Source: Gnetum montanum
Taxonomy: Eukaryota > Streptophyta > Gnetopsida > Gnetales > Gnetaceae
NCBI GenBank assembly: GCA_015680685.1
Contig: MNCI01037976.1
Location: 228,931 to 292,930 of the forward strand
DNA: 64,000 nt
Direction: 5' to 3'
Shown one piece after another: positions 1 to 11,759 of the stretch (position 1 is its first letter; the number at the start of each line of letters is the position of its first letter). Position numbers and translations under genes: made by a program. The notes beneath the pieces are model-generated. The model was not told the origin of the DNA, ran no database searches, and saw only the letters and a program-made list of their open reading frames with translations.

Positions 1-1080
1 TTTGTTATATAGGTTTATTTCATAAATATTTTTTTTTTGTAAAATTCCAGTGCTAGATTTAATTCATGGTTATGGATTTGCAATGTTATTTTGGTTTTAG
101 GATTTTGTTTATGCTGAGTTTAAAATCTAATTTTTCCTCATTCCATGCATTTTTAGTGCTTCTTAGTCGAAAAAGCAATGCCACTTCTCAATTTCATCAG
201 AAAATGACAGAATATTTTGTTTCTAGGACCATGAGATTGTTGTCTACTATTTATTGGTTTTTCTAGTTGCGGAATCACTAAATTATGTCCTATAGTAAAA
301 TTTTATAAATTTTTCCATAGGAAAGTTCATAGTGAAAATTTTGGTTTTTATTATTTTAGCCCCTCAAAATTGGATAGCATTGACACTATAAGAAATTTTT
401 TCTACTAATGTCCCAGCTTTCTAGGAATACCTAGGGTCATTTGGGAGGGTTTGGCATCAATTTTGAAACATTTAATTCTTCTTTCATATTTTTCTCTAGT
501 ATTGTACTATAGTTGTTTTTTGTAGTTTTTTTTTCTTTTTATGAAATTTCAGCGTGTTTTTAGGTTTTTTTGTAAATTTTTTTCAAGGCCTGATACAACA
601 ACATTGATATTAAATTTTGTATATTCAAAGTACTTAAAATCTAGACATAATTTTTTAGTGAAAAATTATCATTTGTTAGTTGATGTTAACTACCTCATAC
701 AATTGTAGTCTTGACTGTTGTAATTGCAAACCACTTAGGCTATATGGGCAACATTGGTCTATTTATGGTATTTTTGTGGGCAGTGTTAAAAAATTACTAC
801 AAGGTTATATGTCAATTTCCAATAGTCATTTGAATTTTCCAAAAATTTTAACTAGCGCCACTAGAGTTTTTACTACAACTAATGTCATTGTAAATTAGGA
901 TTTTTAGTTGATATTTTGTCAAATTCAAGTTGAAACTTTATGAATTTTATTGTGGATTGTGCTTGGGAACAAGCTAATTCTCATGGTTTCAATTTTTATG
1001 TATATTTTCACCATGAAATTTCTATCAGTGTTAGTGGGCTACTTCATTTCTCTTAATTTTTTGGTTGAATTTTACTTTGA
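1..1080. other. AT-rich sequence without a recognised gene
   Basis: No reading frame here resembles a known protein. The sequence is T-rich, with many homopolymer runs. It may be the 3' untranslated region or LTR of the Tat-like copy to its right, but I could not match it to the presumed LTRs near 10.1-11.1 kb or 29.9-31.0 kb by eye. Confidence 0.5.
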
Positions 1081-1082
1081 TT

Positions 1083-4000
1083 TCAATGTTTAAGCATTCT
1101 AAATTTAGGTCGTTGGCTTAGAGTAGAAATGTTTACATTGTGGCTTAGAGTCTTTCTAAAGCCAATCCTATTGGTGATCAAACTTGTTGGGCTCTTATCT
1201 TGCATCCACACACTAGGACCCAACATCCCATCTATTAATATGGTGTTGGAGCATGGCTCTCTTTGGTTCAAGCTAGGGGCCAAGCAGTTCCTAACCTATT
1301 TTCTCTACAATTTCAATGTGATGGTGTGGCTACATTGAGAATTTGAAACAAAGGCCATCATTGTGGAAACCTTACTACCCCATTCTACTAGTTTAATCAT
1401 CAAGTTCATAGCTAATGATCTTGACACCCATGTGGAGGGTGACCAACATGATGGCATGTACACTAGAGGCACATGATAGTTGTTCAAAATTTGGGACATG
1501 CCTAAATTCATCTAGTACAATGCCAACAACATGTTACTATTTGATCACCATGTCCACACATTGTTTCAAAACCCTCATGGCACCATCTACAATTTAGAGG
1601 GGTAAGTGTAATTTTAAGTTTTAGGTTTACTTTTGGTTTTCTCATACTACTTGGATTTAATGATTTTATTTATTAACACACTTGTAGGTATAGGATGGAT
1701 GATCATGGGTTGATCAAGAGTAACTAACTCTTGTCCTTGGCCCAAACAGCACTAGAGGTCTTTGTCAAAAACCAAGTTATGAGGCTCATAGTGATGGAAC
1801 AGCTCAAGGATTACTTTGGCAAGTATACCTCATGCTATTCCCAAGCCTACCATAGGTTCTTGGCTATTGGGATAGCCCATAGTTGGTGGGGTGTCCCCGA
1901 TTTAGGTGCACAAACACATGTATCCCTTAGTGACCCCACGCTACCTTTACCTAGCAAGCAAAGTAAGAATTATGGTTTTTTATTATTATTTTAATATGTC
2001 CACATTTTCTAGTCATATAGGTATTGAGTTTTTTAGGCTCTAATATTGTTTAGATGATTTTATTATTGTATCTATAATTTTTATTTTAATTGGTTATATT
2101 TGTTATTTTTTTTATGTTACATGATGTACGTATGCCTAAGCTAATAAGTTATCTTTGTTGTGTTGTAGGGGCTACCTCTTCCTCCACCATCACCTTGATC
2201 ACTTCAAGACATGCTAAGGAGACACTTATCCTCAGGTTTGATGAGGTGGATTCAACATAGCATTGGTTGGCTTGCCAGACACCAAGAAATGTCCAAGAAA
2301 ACATCATCAATGTAGGCTTGCTTGATCTATTCATGGCTTCTAACCCAACCATTCCTACACTTGAGATGATGAACGTTATCAAATCCTTTTACAAAGGAGT
2401 AAATAAATTTGTCACTCAGGTTCATGATGCATCTATCACCTTGGTCATTGATGAATCTACATTCAATGACCTCTTTGGCATTTCTAATGAGGGCATGATA
2501 GTTGCAACCAAACTAGGGAAAGAGGTAGGACATGCAGAGGAGGTAAAAGAATGGCTAAACATGTGCAATGATCACTATGGATTGTGTCTAGACTAGTTCT
2601 AGGTCATGGAGGTCAAGGAGATGTATCCATTGTTTTGATCCCAAGATTTTCTAAAGTTGTTATCATAGAAGAAGATTCTAGGCATTGAGTAAGCATAAAC
2701 CATCAAAAAGATCCTTACCAAAGATGCTCAATTCAACTAGACTACTCATTTGATTTTTAGGCTACAAGGGGAGATCGTGAAACTTTATAAAGTCCTTGAT
2801 ATAATATGTCATATGCAATTTGCACTTTTTGTAGCATATCTAAGGAGATTTATGAATTTCCTATTTTTGATGAAGGATAGAAGATGATAGGTCAAGATCC
2901 ATCCAAGCTCTCTAAAACTTGGATAAAACACATTTTTCAAATCATGCAGGCTCAAAACCCACTAAAGGATGTTGGGGAAGCATTGTATATGACCACTCAA
3001 CACTTTAGTAGCATGTGTTTTCCTTCCCCTAATATCATGGGGGTTGAACCCAAATTTTTCCATGCAAATACCAAAAAGACCAAGGAGTTACATGTTGAAG
3101 CTAATGAGGTAGTTGGAGAAAAAGTAAAGAGGCCTATGATTGAGGAGATAGCACCACTTGTAGAGTAGCCTTTGAAGAAGAGGCTTGTTGTTAGACTTGT
3201 ACAAGTGCATCATGCGATTGTAGGTACATTTTATTTATGTTATTTTGTTTAACTTATTTTGGCATTCATGCTATATGGTCATGTTGTTATTTTTTTTTGG
3301 ATAAAATATGCTAAGTCATTTTATGTTTTATCTTTGTCATTCTTATAGGTAAATAATACGAACTAGAAATTAAGGTAGTAGCAGCAAAGGTGGAACAAAG
3401 ACATCTAGAGGAGGAGGTTCTACACTAGCATGAGGATGAGGGCCTATACAATGCCACACTAGATGGCCTCAATGCTATATTTGATAGTTCATAGCTAGGC
3501 AAAGCTCCTATTATCATCTTAGATGATCTTCTAGGTACTTGTGAATTTTGTTTTGTTGCATTTTGTAGTTTTATGTTTGAACCTAGTTTTAATTGTTAAA
3601 CTATGGTCATGTTTGTTGTAGCTCCTAGACCCCAACTAGGAGCTTCCACATCTACATTTCACATGAAACCATGGGTAGAGGTCCCAAAAAAATGGATTTC
3701 ATGTGTGGGATGGCCAAAGATATGATCAATTAGTTGCAATAGATTTCTCTCGATGTTGGTAAGAACCTTAGCTTACTTTAGCTTTAATCATGTTTATCAT
3801 TTATGCATTTTAATTTCATATGAGTTTTATAGTTATATGGTCTCAGTGGCTTAAATTTTTTTAGGTCATTCTTGTTATTTATTATTTTTATATGCATATT
3901 TTTTTGTTATATTACTTGTAGTGTCCAAGGTTGGATGGCATCCCAACCATGTCATTGAGATTAATGCACTAGCTAGCCTACCTCCCAAAGTGAAAAATGT

Positions 4001-4900
4001 TTCACAAGAGTTATATGAAAGTTCCACTTAATGTGCACTCTCATGTGCTAAAACTTCATGGGAATGTCAAGTTGTAATGAGTTCCTATGAGAATGAGTTG
4101 TGGCATTGAAAAGAAAAAATAAGAGGTAGGGTGAAGTTATTAAAGATCTCTAGGACCATAAGGAATTTATGAAAGCCTAGGTGGCTAATAGAAACTCCTT
4201 ATGAAAAAAAGAGATAACATGGAAATTGTATTGGAATGATATCCATGACAAGGTTTCCCTTACCAAGAACCTCAAGGAGTAAAGGTTGTAGATGGACTTA
4301 CTGGCTCACAAAGCCAAGGAGTGGAGGGAGTATTGTGCTCTGGTCTTTGAGTGGGGCCATTTACAAAAATACCACAAGAAAAAGGACAAGGGTGAATGTG
4401 AGAGTTACCTTAAGTGGTTGTAGGAGGATTTCATAGAACAATGCAAGATAGAGCTATTCATGAAGGGGATGCATGCAAAGGATGCCTTTAAACTATTTGA
4501 AGGCTCCCTGGTAGTTGTTGATTCTTCAAACCCTTAGCTCATTACTACTTCTAGGGAGGTGACTACTACTACATTTTCATGGAAGCCACCTACATGGACC
4601 AATATCAATGGGAGAAAAATATTAATCGAAATTAATCTCAAGGAAGTGGATTGGGCCCACATGAATAAAGACCAAATCCTCCATCATCTAGAGGTTAGTC
4701 TTTGGAGCTTCCCCATAGAATATGTTGCACCTAAGTCCTCCCAGGTTTGCCTGCAGTTTTTATTATTTCTTAATTTCTTTAATTTTAGTATTTTTATTCT
4801 ATTTTAATTTGTAATTTGATTTCTTGTTGTATTGATTACTGATTAACTTACATTAGTATGATACATGTACCAAGTGACAAAATTGGCCCAAGTGGTGATG
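1083..4900 (+). pseudogene. Intron-containing ORF, antisense to the Tat-like element B1
   Basis: A broken multi-exon reading frame on the plus strand, opposite to the gag-protease of B1. Exons are separated by GT...AG intervals: 1602-1687, 1963-2168, 3234-3348, 3535-3621, 3759-3921 and probably 4744-4857. The best-preserved coding block is 2267-2596 (about 109 residues), followed by 2884-3168 (94 residues) and 4236-4800. The final exon is short and acidic, and a similar exon survives in B2 near 25126-25196. I recognise no enzyme motif. The block around 2270-2500 loosely recalls the putative-plant-transposon type ORFs found next to gypsy elements, which is inference. Known context: Tat-lineage elements such as Grande can carry an antisense ORF in the 3' region. 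Stops and shifts make it non-functional. Confidence 0.5.
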
Positions 4901-4909
4901 ACATTGGAA

Positions 4910-5360
4910 ATGCTCCTCAATTCTCTCTAGTTGCACCTTAGTTCAATATGTTGATTATGTCTTTGACTAATTTTATTTTTTATGATGTTATTGGCTATTT
5001 TGGCTAGTATTATCCATTGTTTATTAAGAGATGGCTTATTATTTTTTATGTTACTGCTACATAGTGTAGCCATGGTTGTTGGACTCTTATTTATTTTATA
5101 CATAGTATCAACTTTTGGGACACTATGTGACAATGGCTATGGGCTATAGATATTTAAGTTGTTATTATTATCTTTAAAACTTTAATTTCTTATATTTTTT
5201 AGTATTTTTTTTGTTTTATTAATCTTATGCATTTTTTGTTTTCATTCATTTTATATGGCTATAATGAAATAATTTTGTAAAGTAATATGCAAACTGACTA
5301 GGCAACTAAAATGTGAACTAGGTTGTAATTGGCTACAATAGGTTCAAAAAATGTTGCTAG
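4910..5360. other. AT-rich spacer between antisense ORF and tandem repeat
   Basis: No gene is supported. The stretch resembles 25200-25610 in order and wording: T-rich text, a 'gcatagtg/acatagtg' segment, then a purine-rich run. This supports 1-9.4 kb and 25.0-29.2 kb being copies of one family. Confidence 0.45.
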
Positions 5361-5526
5361 TTTTAGGCCATTATAAGCCATAGCTTTTTCAGTTTTAGGC
5401 CATGGTTGGACATTATGATTTTATAGTTTTAGGCCATAGCAAGTTGTGGATGTTGCCAATTTCAGGGCATGGTGGACCATCATGTTTTTCCAATTTTAGG
5501 CCATGGGGAACTTTGTGTGTTGACTA
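5361..5526. repeat. 33-bp tandem repeat, five degenerate units
   Basis: Units start at 5361, 5393, 5427, 5460 and 5494, each opening with a version of TTTTAGGCCATGG, so the period is 32-34 bp. A shorter version with three openings (25619, 25650, 25674) lies in the same place in B2. The repeat sits between the protease end and the antisense ORF, a usual site for 3' untranslated tandem repeats in Tat-lineage elements. Confidence 0.7.
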
Positions 5527-5859
5527 GAGAAATTTAATAAGTTTTTTTAAAATGTCTATAAATTTTTCATGTTTTAAATTTTTTATGGTATTTTTTATCT
5601 TTTATGTTTTAAAATCAATAAGGTGTAGAAGTTAAATTGTAAATAGGAATAAACTCTAGGCTATGTGCAAAGTAAAGTCAAAATAAGGTAAAGCAAACTA
5701 ACACAAGATGGTACATGTAAATCATTTTTAAATTATGATAAGAAAGAAACAAATAAGGCTATATGGTTATGGGCACATGGGCAAGCAAATAGGAAACATA
5801 CATCAACTGTGCAAGTGTTTTTCTAATCTTTGAAATATTAGGAATGGTATATGGTCTAC

Positions 5860-6640
5860 ATTACATGATCTTGTATTCCCCATTTTTCTTGCTAATCACA
5901 TTAAAGGGAAGCTCTTTCCATGGTGCATCCATGGTCTCATTATTGTCAATTTTTTCCTCTTCTACTCTATCAAACATCTCAACTTTGTCATTAATAGTGG
6001 AATTCTTTTCTTGAAACTTCACTTTAGATCCTTATTCTATGTTAATGTTGTTGACTATCAAGGGGACTACACTATCATCATGAATAATTATTTTACCTCC
6101 CTTGTAAGGCAAGTGAATTTCATGATGGATGGAAGATAACTAAGCTAGCCAAGGTCTTCCCAAGATGAGGTTGAATCCTAGTGTCTCTTCCACCACCAAG
6201 AATTTAGCTATTGTTGAGAATTGTTTCCCTACTATGAAGTCCAAAGAAATGAAGTCTTTAACAATGACCCAACATCCATTAAAGGTTTTAAGAATGGAAG
6301 TTGAGGTATGTTTCATGTGTTCTATTAGATCCAAATGTTCAAAAATGGTATAGGGTATAATTTTAGTGGTTTTTCCATCATCCATGTGGACATTATGCAC
6401 CTTGTATTTCCTTACTCTTATTATTATGAAGAGGGGAACTTGGTTGCCTCATCATCCTAGGGATTGGTTTTGACTTCCTATCACAAAACACTAGTGCTAT
6501 CGACTTCATTTCTTCTTCAGGTAAAGGTAGTACCATCATAGTTTGGATGGAATCTTCACTAGTACAAATGTCCTCAATAATAGTAATTGAGGTTAACATT
6601 TTTACTAATGCTTTGTCGTATGCAACAGAAGTCATTACCA
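5860..6640 (-). pseudogene. Retropepsin-like protease, Tat-like element B1
   Basis: Broken Ty3/gypsy aspartic protease on the minus strand. The clearest part is 6140-6400. It has an active-site-like MDDG in the context VHMDDGKTTKIIPY near 6370-6390 and ends with the family hallmark LILGRPWLA near 6140-6170. After it comes a short tail (PYKGGKIIIHDD) typical of the sequence that follows this domain in Tat/Athila polyproteins. The active-site triplet is DDG rather than the common DSG/DTG. The protein would cleave the Gag-Pol polyprotein. No reverse transcriptase or integrase follows; below 5860 the sequence passes into spacer and tandem repeats. Family assignment is solid; lineage is inferred from gag. 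Confidence 0.75.
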
Positions 6641-6659
6641 AGCCATAGAACTCAAGGAA

Positions 6660-9324
6660 AGTGTTCTTCTATTGTAAGAACTATTTAACCTATTACATAG
6701 CATTGAGGAAGTCCTTGTCAGTGGTTTTTGACTTCTTATTCTTATTAACTTTGACTTTCTCCATGCACCCCAGGATGCAAACTTCATGTCTTAATGATTA
6801 TGGCTTGGAGTCTTTCTCCTTCCCTTGTGGCTTAGGATCCCCCTTTGGTTAACTAAATGAAGTAGCCTAAGCATTAAAGTTCATGGGGATGGATGAGATA
6901 GAAGTGGGATTTAGTGAGTCCACCTATTTCCATGCCATGGTCTACTTATTTTCCTTGTTATTAGGCTTTAACATAGACTTCTTACATTCTTTACTTGGTG
7001 ATTTCTTCTTATTTGGCTATGAACAAGTTGTTGCATTAGTTATGATAGGGGAACATTGTTTGTTAGTAGTTGTTGTGGTTTTGGTTGCAATAGGAGGGGG
7101 AAATATAACCACAAAAGATTCCTTGAAAGGCATATATGAAAATATCATTACAAAAAAATGGGTCCTTGAACTAGATGAAGTTGAAGAATCCTTGTCATTG
7201 CAAGAAGGTATCCAAATCATGAATAGCTCCTATGCAGATCTAGAGTTGTTGCTTATGTTGAATAATGCTATGGTGTTAGGGTTTTTGTTGGCATTCAATG
7301 AGTTCTTATAGACCTACATTGACTAGTTCTATGGCCTAACTAGATTAGAGACATCAAGCACCAACTTATCCTTATCTATCATCTTTTGCAGATCATCCTT
7401 TAAAGCTAGGAAAAACTTGGTATCATGACCTAATAGTTGATGATAGTGGCAAACATGGTCAAGTTTAAAGTATTTAGGTATGGGTGGGTCATCCTTGGTT
7501 GCAAGAGTGTGGTCCTTTATGATTTTACATTATCAGCCATATCTCTTATGGGCATTTTGTGTTACTTGCTTATATTGGATCCTCCCACTCTTTAGCAACT
7601 AGTAGAGGAGTTCAAATAGTTTCAAACATAGCCTAGTGTATTTTGACTAATTTTTTCTCTTGAATTTTTGACCTTGTGTTACTTGATGTAGAGACCCTAA
7701 ATATTGATGGTTGGTTATTCATGGTAGGGGCCTTAGGCTAGTTCATTTTCATCCCCTATGCAATTTTGGTTTCTTTGGCCATAATGACCATAGCTACATT
7801 GTTTTTCCTTCCCTTCTCCTTATCCTTACATGTATGTTGATTTTTATATGACACATTGGTAGGTTCATGGTTGGCCTTCACAATGTCCTCTATGTTCTTG
7901 GTTTGGGAAAAGGCTTGGCTAAGTGACTGTAGGTCTAGGTAGTAGAGTTTGGACTTAACAAAGTCATTAATTGTCATCTTGAATGTGGCAAGGAGATGTG
8001 TTTCAACTATTGATTCAAGAATCTTGTTGAGTAGAGAATTTCACCATTGCATAAATTTTTGTATGGGATCCAGGGGTTTTTACTTGACCTTAATTAGTTG
8101 GTTAAGATTCATGTCATGTTTTAAGTTATACCTGAAATGGTTGATGAACTATGATATTAATTCATCAACTAAAAATATAGATCCTCTTGGAAACATGGAT
8201 ACTAGTTTAAGGCTTTCCTAGTAAGGAACATAGGAAAGATCCACATTATGGTATGCATCCAAGCTTACAACAGAAAACTCTAAAAATAGAAGATAATAAG
8301 TTGAGAATTTTGGTAAATTAAGGTATGAGAATACCTTAAGAAAAAGTTATTTGTGGAATAACAAGATTGGTAGGATTGTCTTGATAGAAATTCGTGATCT
8401 TAACTATTTGGTTAGTTGAAGCTTTGAGCTTATGAAACTCTAACATAAGGTATAGATCATCTAAAAGGCCTGATATAAGCCTTGAGGCATTCCTATGGGT
8501 TGTGGCCTTTGCATGTAAGGTTGAGGTATGATTTGAGAGGCTTGTGGCCTCACGATGCACTACAACATCAAAGGGAGAGGTTGTGTCATCATGGTCATAG
8601 GAGGGCCAAATAACAAGAAAGAGGTTTGTATTAGTATTTGGGAGATAAAGGGGATAAATGATGTCTGTAACCCTTGAATCACTTGGGGTCCCACTATGTG
8701 GTCCACTAGTACTAATGATGGGCACATAGACTGGGGTTGCATGGAAAAAGGCATAGAAGAGAGTAATGTCATTAATTAGAGCATAGATTGTGCCTGGTGT
8801 GCCACTATAACAGGTTTTGGACCAAACATTATAGGGTACATTGGAGAAGAGGATTGAGGAACTTGTCTTATGGACAAGGTAGGAGAGGCCAAGGTAGGTG
8901 TGGTGGCTTAGGGAGCCAACTATTGGAAGAGGCTCCCAATGAAGTTATGTAGTTCAATTTTAGCCTTGAACTCATCTTATTCTTCATGTTGGTCCTCTAA
9001 GCTTGACTCCCCATCCTACTCATCCATCTTAATCAAATAAGATAAGATATGCATGTGAGAATTGTTTAATAATATTTTGTCATATAGGAAAGGAATGTAA
9101 TCCTTTCCATTAGAGTAAATCAGTTGATATTCATTTTTGGACGTAGGCTCTATAGATGGGATGAGCAAGCTACCCTAGATTTTGGCACAAATGAAATTAT
9201 AGTGATTTTCATCAATGATGGTAAAATCCAAGCTTTCCCCCCATAGCCTAAGTGATTGCATACACTCAACCATAGCAAGGCCTTTTGGATCATAAACCCT
9301 CACTCTATTTTGGCTTGATGCCAT
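6660..9324 (-). pseudogene. Gag, Tat-like element B1
   Basis: Broken gag on the minus strand. I place the start at the ATG read from 9324, because the following residues (YDPKGLAMVE ... YNFICAKI) match the start of the B2 gag at 28.8-29.1 kb. A proline/methionine/glutamine-rich region follows (8336-8772), then a capsid-like part near 8100-8230. A zinc-knuckle block at 7393-7460 reads CHYHQLLGHDTKFF and is followed by LALKDDLQKMI. This CxxH...GHDT..C pattern followed by a leucine/lysine helix is typical of Tat/Ogre-type Gag. The last cysteine is replaced by phenylalanine. Plus-strand frames across this stretch, including a 142-codon one at 6883-7311, are shadows. Confidence 0.7.
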
Positions 9325-10080
9325 GTTTGTTAAATCAAGGGTCAAAACCATGGACTAGCTAAAAGACATTATAACTAATGTTAATTTTGGGTTTAATAAA
9401 TATTTTAATTAATCAATGAATTAAGAAATTCTAGAAAGTGAAATTTTCCAAGGTCCAAAATGAGTATGGCTAGAAAATGGTGGAAATTTCAACTACAAGT
9501 GCAATGTAGCTAACACTGATAAGGGTGTGCACTACACTTGAGAAAATGTTTTTGGTGTTGGCAAAACAAACTATGCTAGATTTTCTATCAAGGATTACAC
9601 CAAGAGGTGGAAAAGGGGTTAAGAAATTAATGATTGTCTTTTCCAACAACACTACGTTAGGATAACCCCTCTTGGCAAAGAATATGTTTATTTTAAAAAA
9701 AAGTACATGTAAAAATTTGGTTTTTCAAGAGCTATGTTGAAGTCATGGAGGGGACCAATTATAGCTTTTCCATAAAATTTCATAGTAGGAAGGGTTGGTT
9801 GGAGCAGAGTAGAGCAACACTTGCCTTTAGAACACACAAAGACATGTTCAACTGGAAACCACACTAGCTTTGGAGAATCAAGCAACTATTGTGAAACTTT
9901 TATGAAAACCCAAATCACCTACAACCATAATGCTAGGTTTTAGTTGAAGAAAAATGGGTAGTGATGTTGGCTTTTTTGGGAAAAAGGTTTTTTGTAGGTT
10001 TTAAAGGCTCAAGTTTATACATACTAGCTATAGAACAAGTAGATTTAATAGGCAAAGAACTTTGGTAGAGGCCCTCCTTC
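9325..10080 (-). other. 5' untranslated region of element B1
   Basis: Non-coding leader between the presumed primer-binding site and gag. No gene is seen. Parts match 29160-29900 of B2 in order, but the 15-bp minisatellite present there is absent here. Confidence 0.45.
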
Positions 10081-10098
10081 TAGCACCAAAAAACTATT
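10081..10098 (-). other. Possible primer-binding site of element B1
   Basis: Read on the minus strand the site begins TGGTGCTAGAAGGAGGGC. It starts with TGG, lies between the presumed LTR and the gag leader, and its GGAGGGCCT end is repeated at the matching place in B2 (near 29905). I do not identify the tRNA. Confidence 0.35.
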
Positions 10099-11157
10099 AT
10101 GCCTAAAAAATTCAGTCATTGGAAAACCAAAAATTCTAGGTGTGAAAACATTTTAACCTTACATCCCAAGGACCTCTAAGAAAGAGGATCAAAGGCACCC
10201 TAGATAATGTTGTTGAGCATCCATGAACTTAGGAAGTGTATATGGTGGTAGATATGTTAAATAAAAAAAGAATGATGTAGATCTAATTTAAGAGAAAATG
10301 CATAGAATAAAATCATGATGACTTGCATAACATATGAACCATAAAATTTATTATAATAATAAAATATTTAAAATAAATAGTTTAGAATGTGTACAAATGG
10401 TATGCCTAAGTGCATAAACAATTTGCTCAAATGAATCTTGAAGCCTATTGAAGCTGGAAATTTGTGCTTTACAGTTAGCTCCATAATCCATGTGCTCCGA
10501 AACATCCAACACCAAAACTCCTTATAGGTTGTTAGCCTAGATCTGAAGCATTGATCACTATAAGATAAGGTATATGGTTAGCTTTTGTTGCAAAGGGGGT
10601 ACTAAGCTAAGATTCTCTTATGCTCATGTGGTTAGAAGTTTACTTAAAAATTCCTACAAAATCATTAAAGGTTACAAATGCTTAGGATTTCCAAAGGTTC
10701 TAACATTCAACAATTGCTACAAAAGCTTCAGGAATTCCAAAATCAAAGAACCTATTTCAAGTGTTTGATATTGTCTTTTATACATTATCATGGTTGCTAT
10801 TTTTGGTGCTAAAATGTTTTTCCATGATTACTAACATATTTCTATAATTTGCACGCATGGAAAGCCATAATTCCCAATGTAAATTTCCATTTATGGTATG
10901 TTTTGATATCCCCAAGGCACCAAAATCATGCTAGGTACCATAAATAGTAAATGGATTTTTCCACCTATGCTAGCTTCACCCACCAATGCTGGTGCTATGG
11001 AAAAATGCTAAAGTTGTTGAAATAATGCTAAAATTTTTTGAAAAATGAAAACCCCATCCACTCCAATGATGCCCTTGTGGAGCAGTGTTGAGAGTTATGG
11101 CAACTACGTTCCAATAATGCTCAAAGTGTAGTGGATGGTAGCATCCATTCCCACTTG
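10099..11157 (-). repeat. Probable 5' LTR of element B1
   Basis: Non-coding block upstream of the leader and primer-binding site on the minus strand, matching 29910-30320 of B2 in its PBS-proximal part. A TATA-like site (TATAAAAGAC on the minus strand) lies near 10778-10787. The outer end near 11157 is set only by where Athila-like LTR homology begins, so it may be truncated. Confidence 0.4.
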
Positions 11158-11654
11158 CCATACACATTCTAAATACATTTAGTAGTACTAGGTTACCAAA
11201 CATTAACTATTAATGGGATTACCAAAAACCAAGTGTATGCTCAAAGTGGTCATACTTATGTGCTTAATTATTTGCTACTTAATCTAACTTAGTTTAACCT
11301 CATTATTTATTTCATTACTTAAAGCATTAAATAAAATTCCATAAAAATTAAAGCTCATTTTTATTACCATACATATTGATATGCTTAGGTACAATAATGC
11401 TCAAATAAAGATTTGTACACTCCTAACTCCTACTATGGTGGGCACTTAGAAAAATATTCTAACTTCCAAATAACAAAACTACAAGACCTCCGTTATAACT
11501 ATGACAAGACATACCATAAACACAATAGGTGACCATGTATTTATAGGAAAAAACCAAACACTACATCAATGGGGCCACCTCAATGCATCAAATCATGCAT
11601 CGACAAGGCCTAGTCAATAGGGCCTAGTTGATGCAGCCAATCCATGATTCATCA
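11158..11654 (-). repeat. Truncated 3' LTR of an Athila-like element (LTR A)
   Basis: Matches the U3-R part of the LTR at 16771-17653 in order: the 5' end TGATGAAT at 11654, a core-repeat array at 11564-11636, a TATA box at 11535-11547, and R sequence down to about 11158. The U5 end, about 300 bp in the other copies, is missing and replaced by B1 sequence. In the array the core reads ATCAA/ATCGA instead of ATATC. Confidence 0.7.
11535..11547 (-). promoter_or_regulatory. TATA box of LTR A
   Basis: Minus-strand CCTATAAATACAT lies directly downstream of the short repeat array, as in the other Athila-like LTRs. It would drive transcription toward lower coordinates. Confidence 0.6.
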
Positions 11655-11664
11655 TACCCCCACA
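11655..11664 (-). other. Polypurine tract before LTR A
   Basis: Minus-strand TTGTGGGGGT (followed by A then the LTR start TGATG) is the plus-strand primer site for reverse transcription. The preceding context, a GGATGAGTTTTCATTTAG-like string, is shared with the copies at 17.65, 44.8 and 55.6 kb. Confidence 0.7.
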
Positions 11665-11759
11665 ACTAAATGAAAACTCATCCTTCAGTTCTTTACAAAG
11701 TTGAAAATGTATGGTATTATTAACTAATGATAAACATACTACAAACCTAAACAAACACT

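Noticed and set aside
6883-7311. 142-codon plus-strand frame, hydrophobic
   Set aside because: It lies opposite the B1 gag, is rich in leucine and valine because the other strand is repetitive, and resembles no family.
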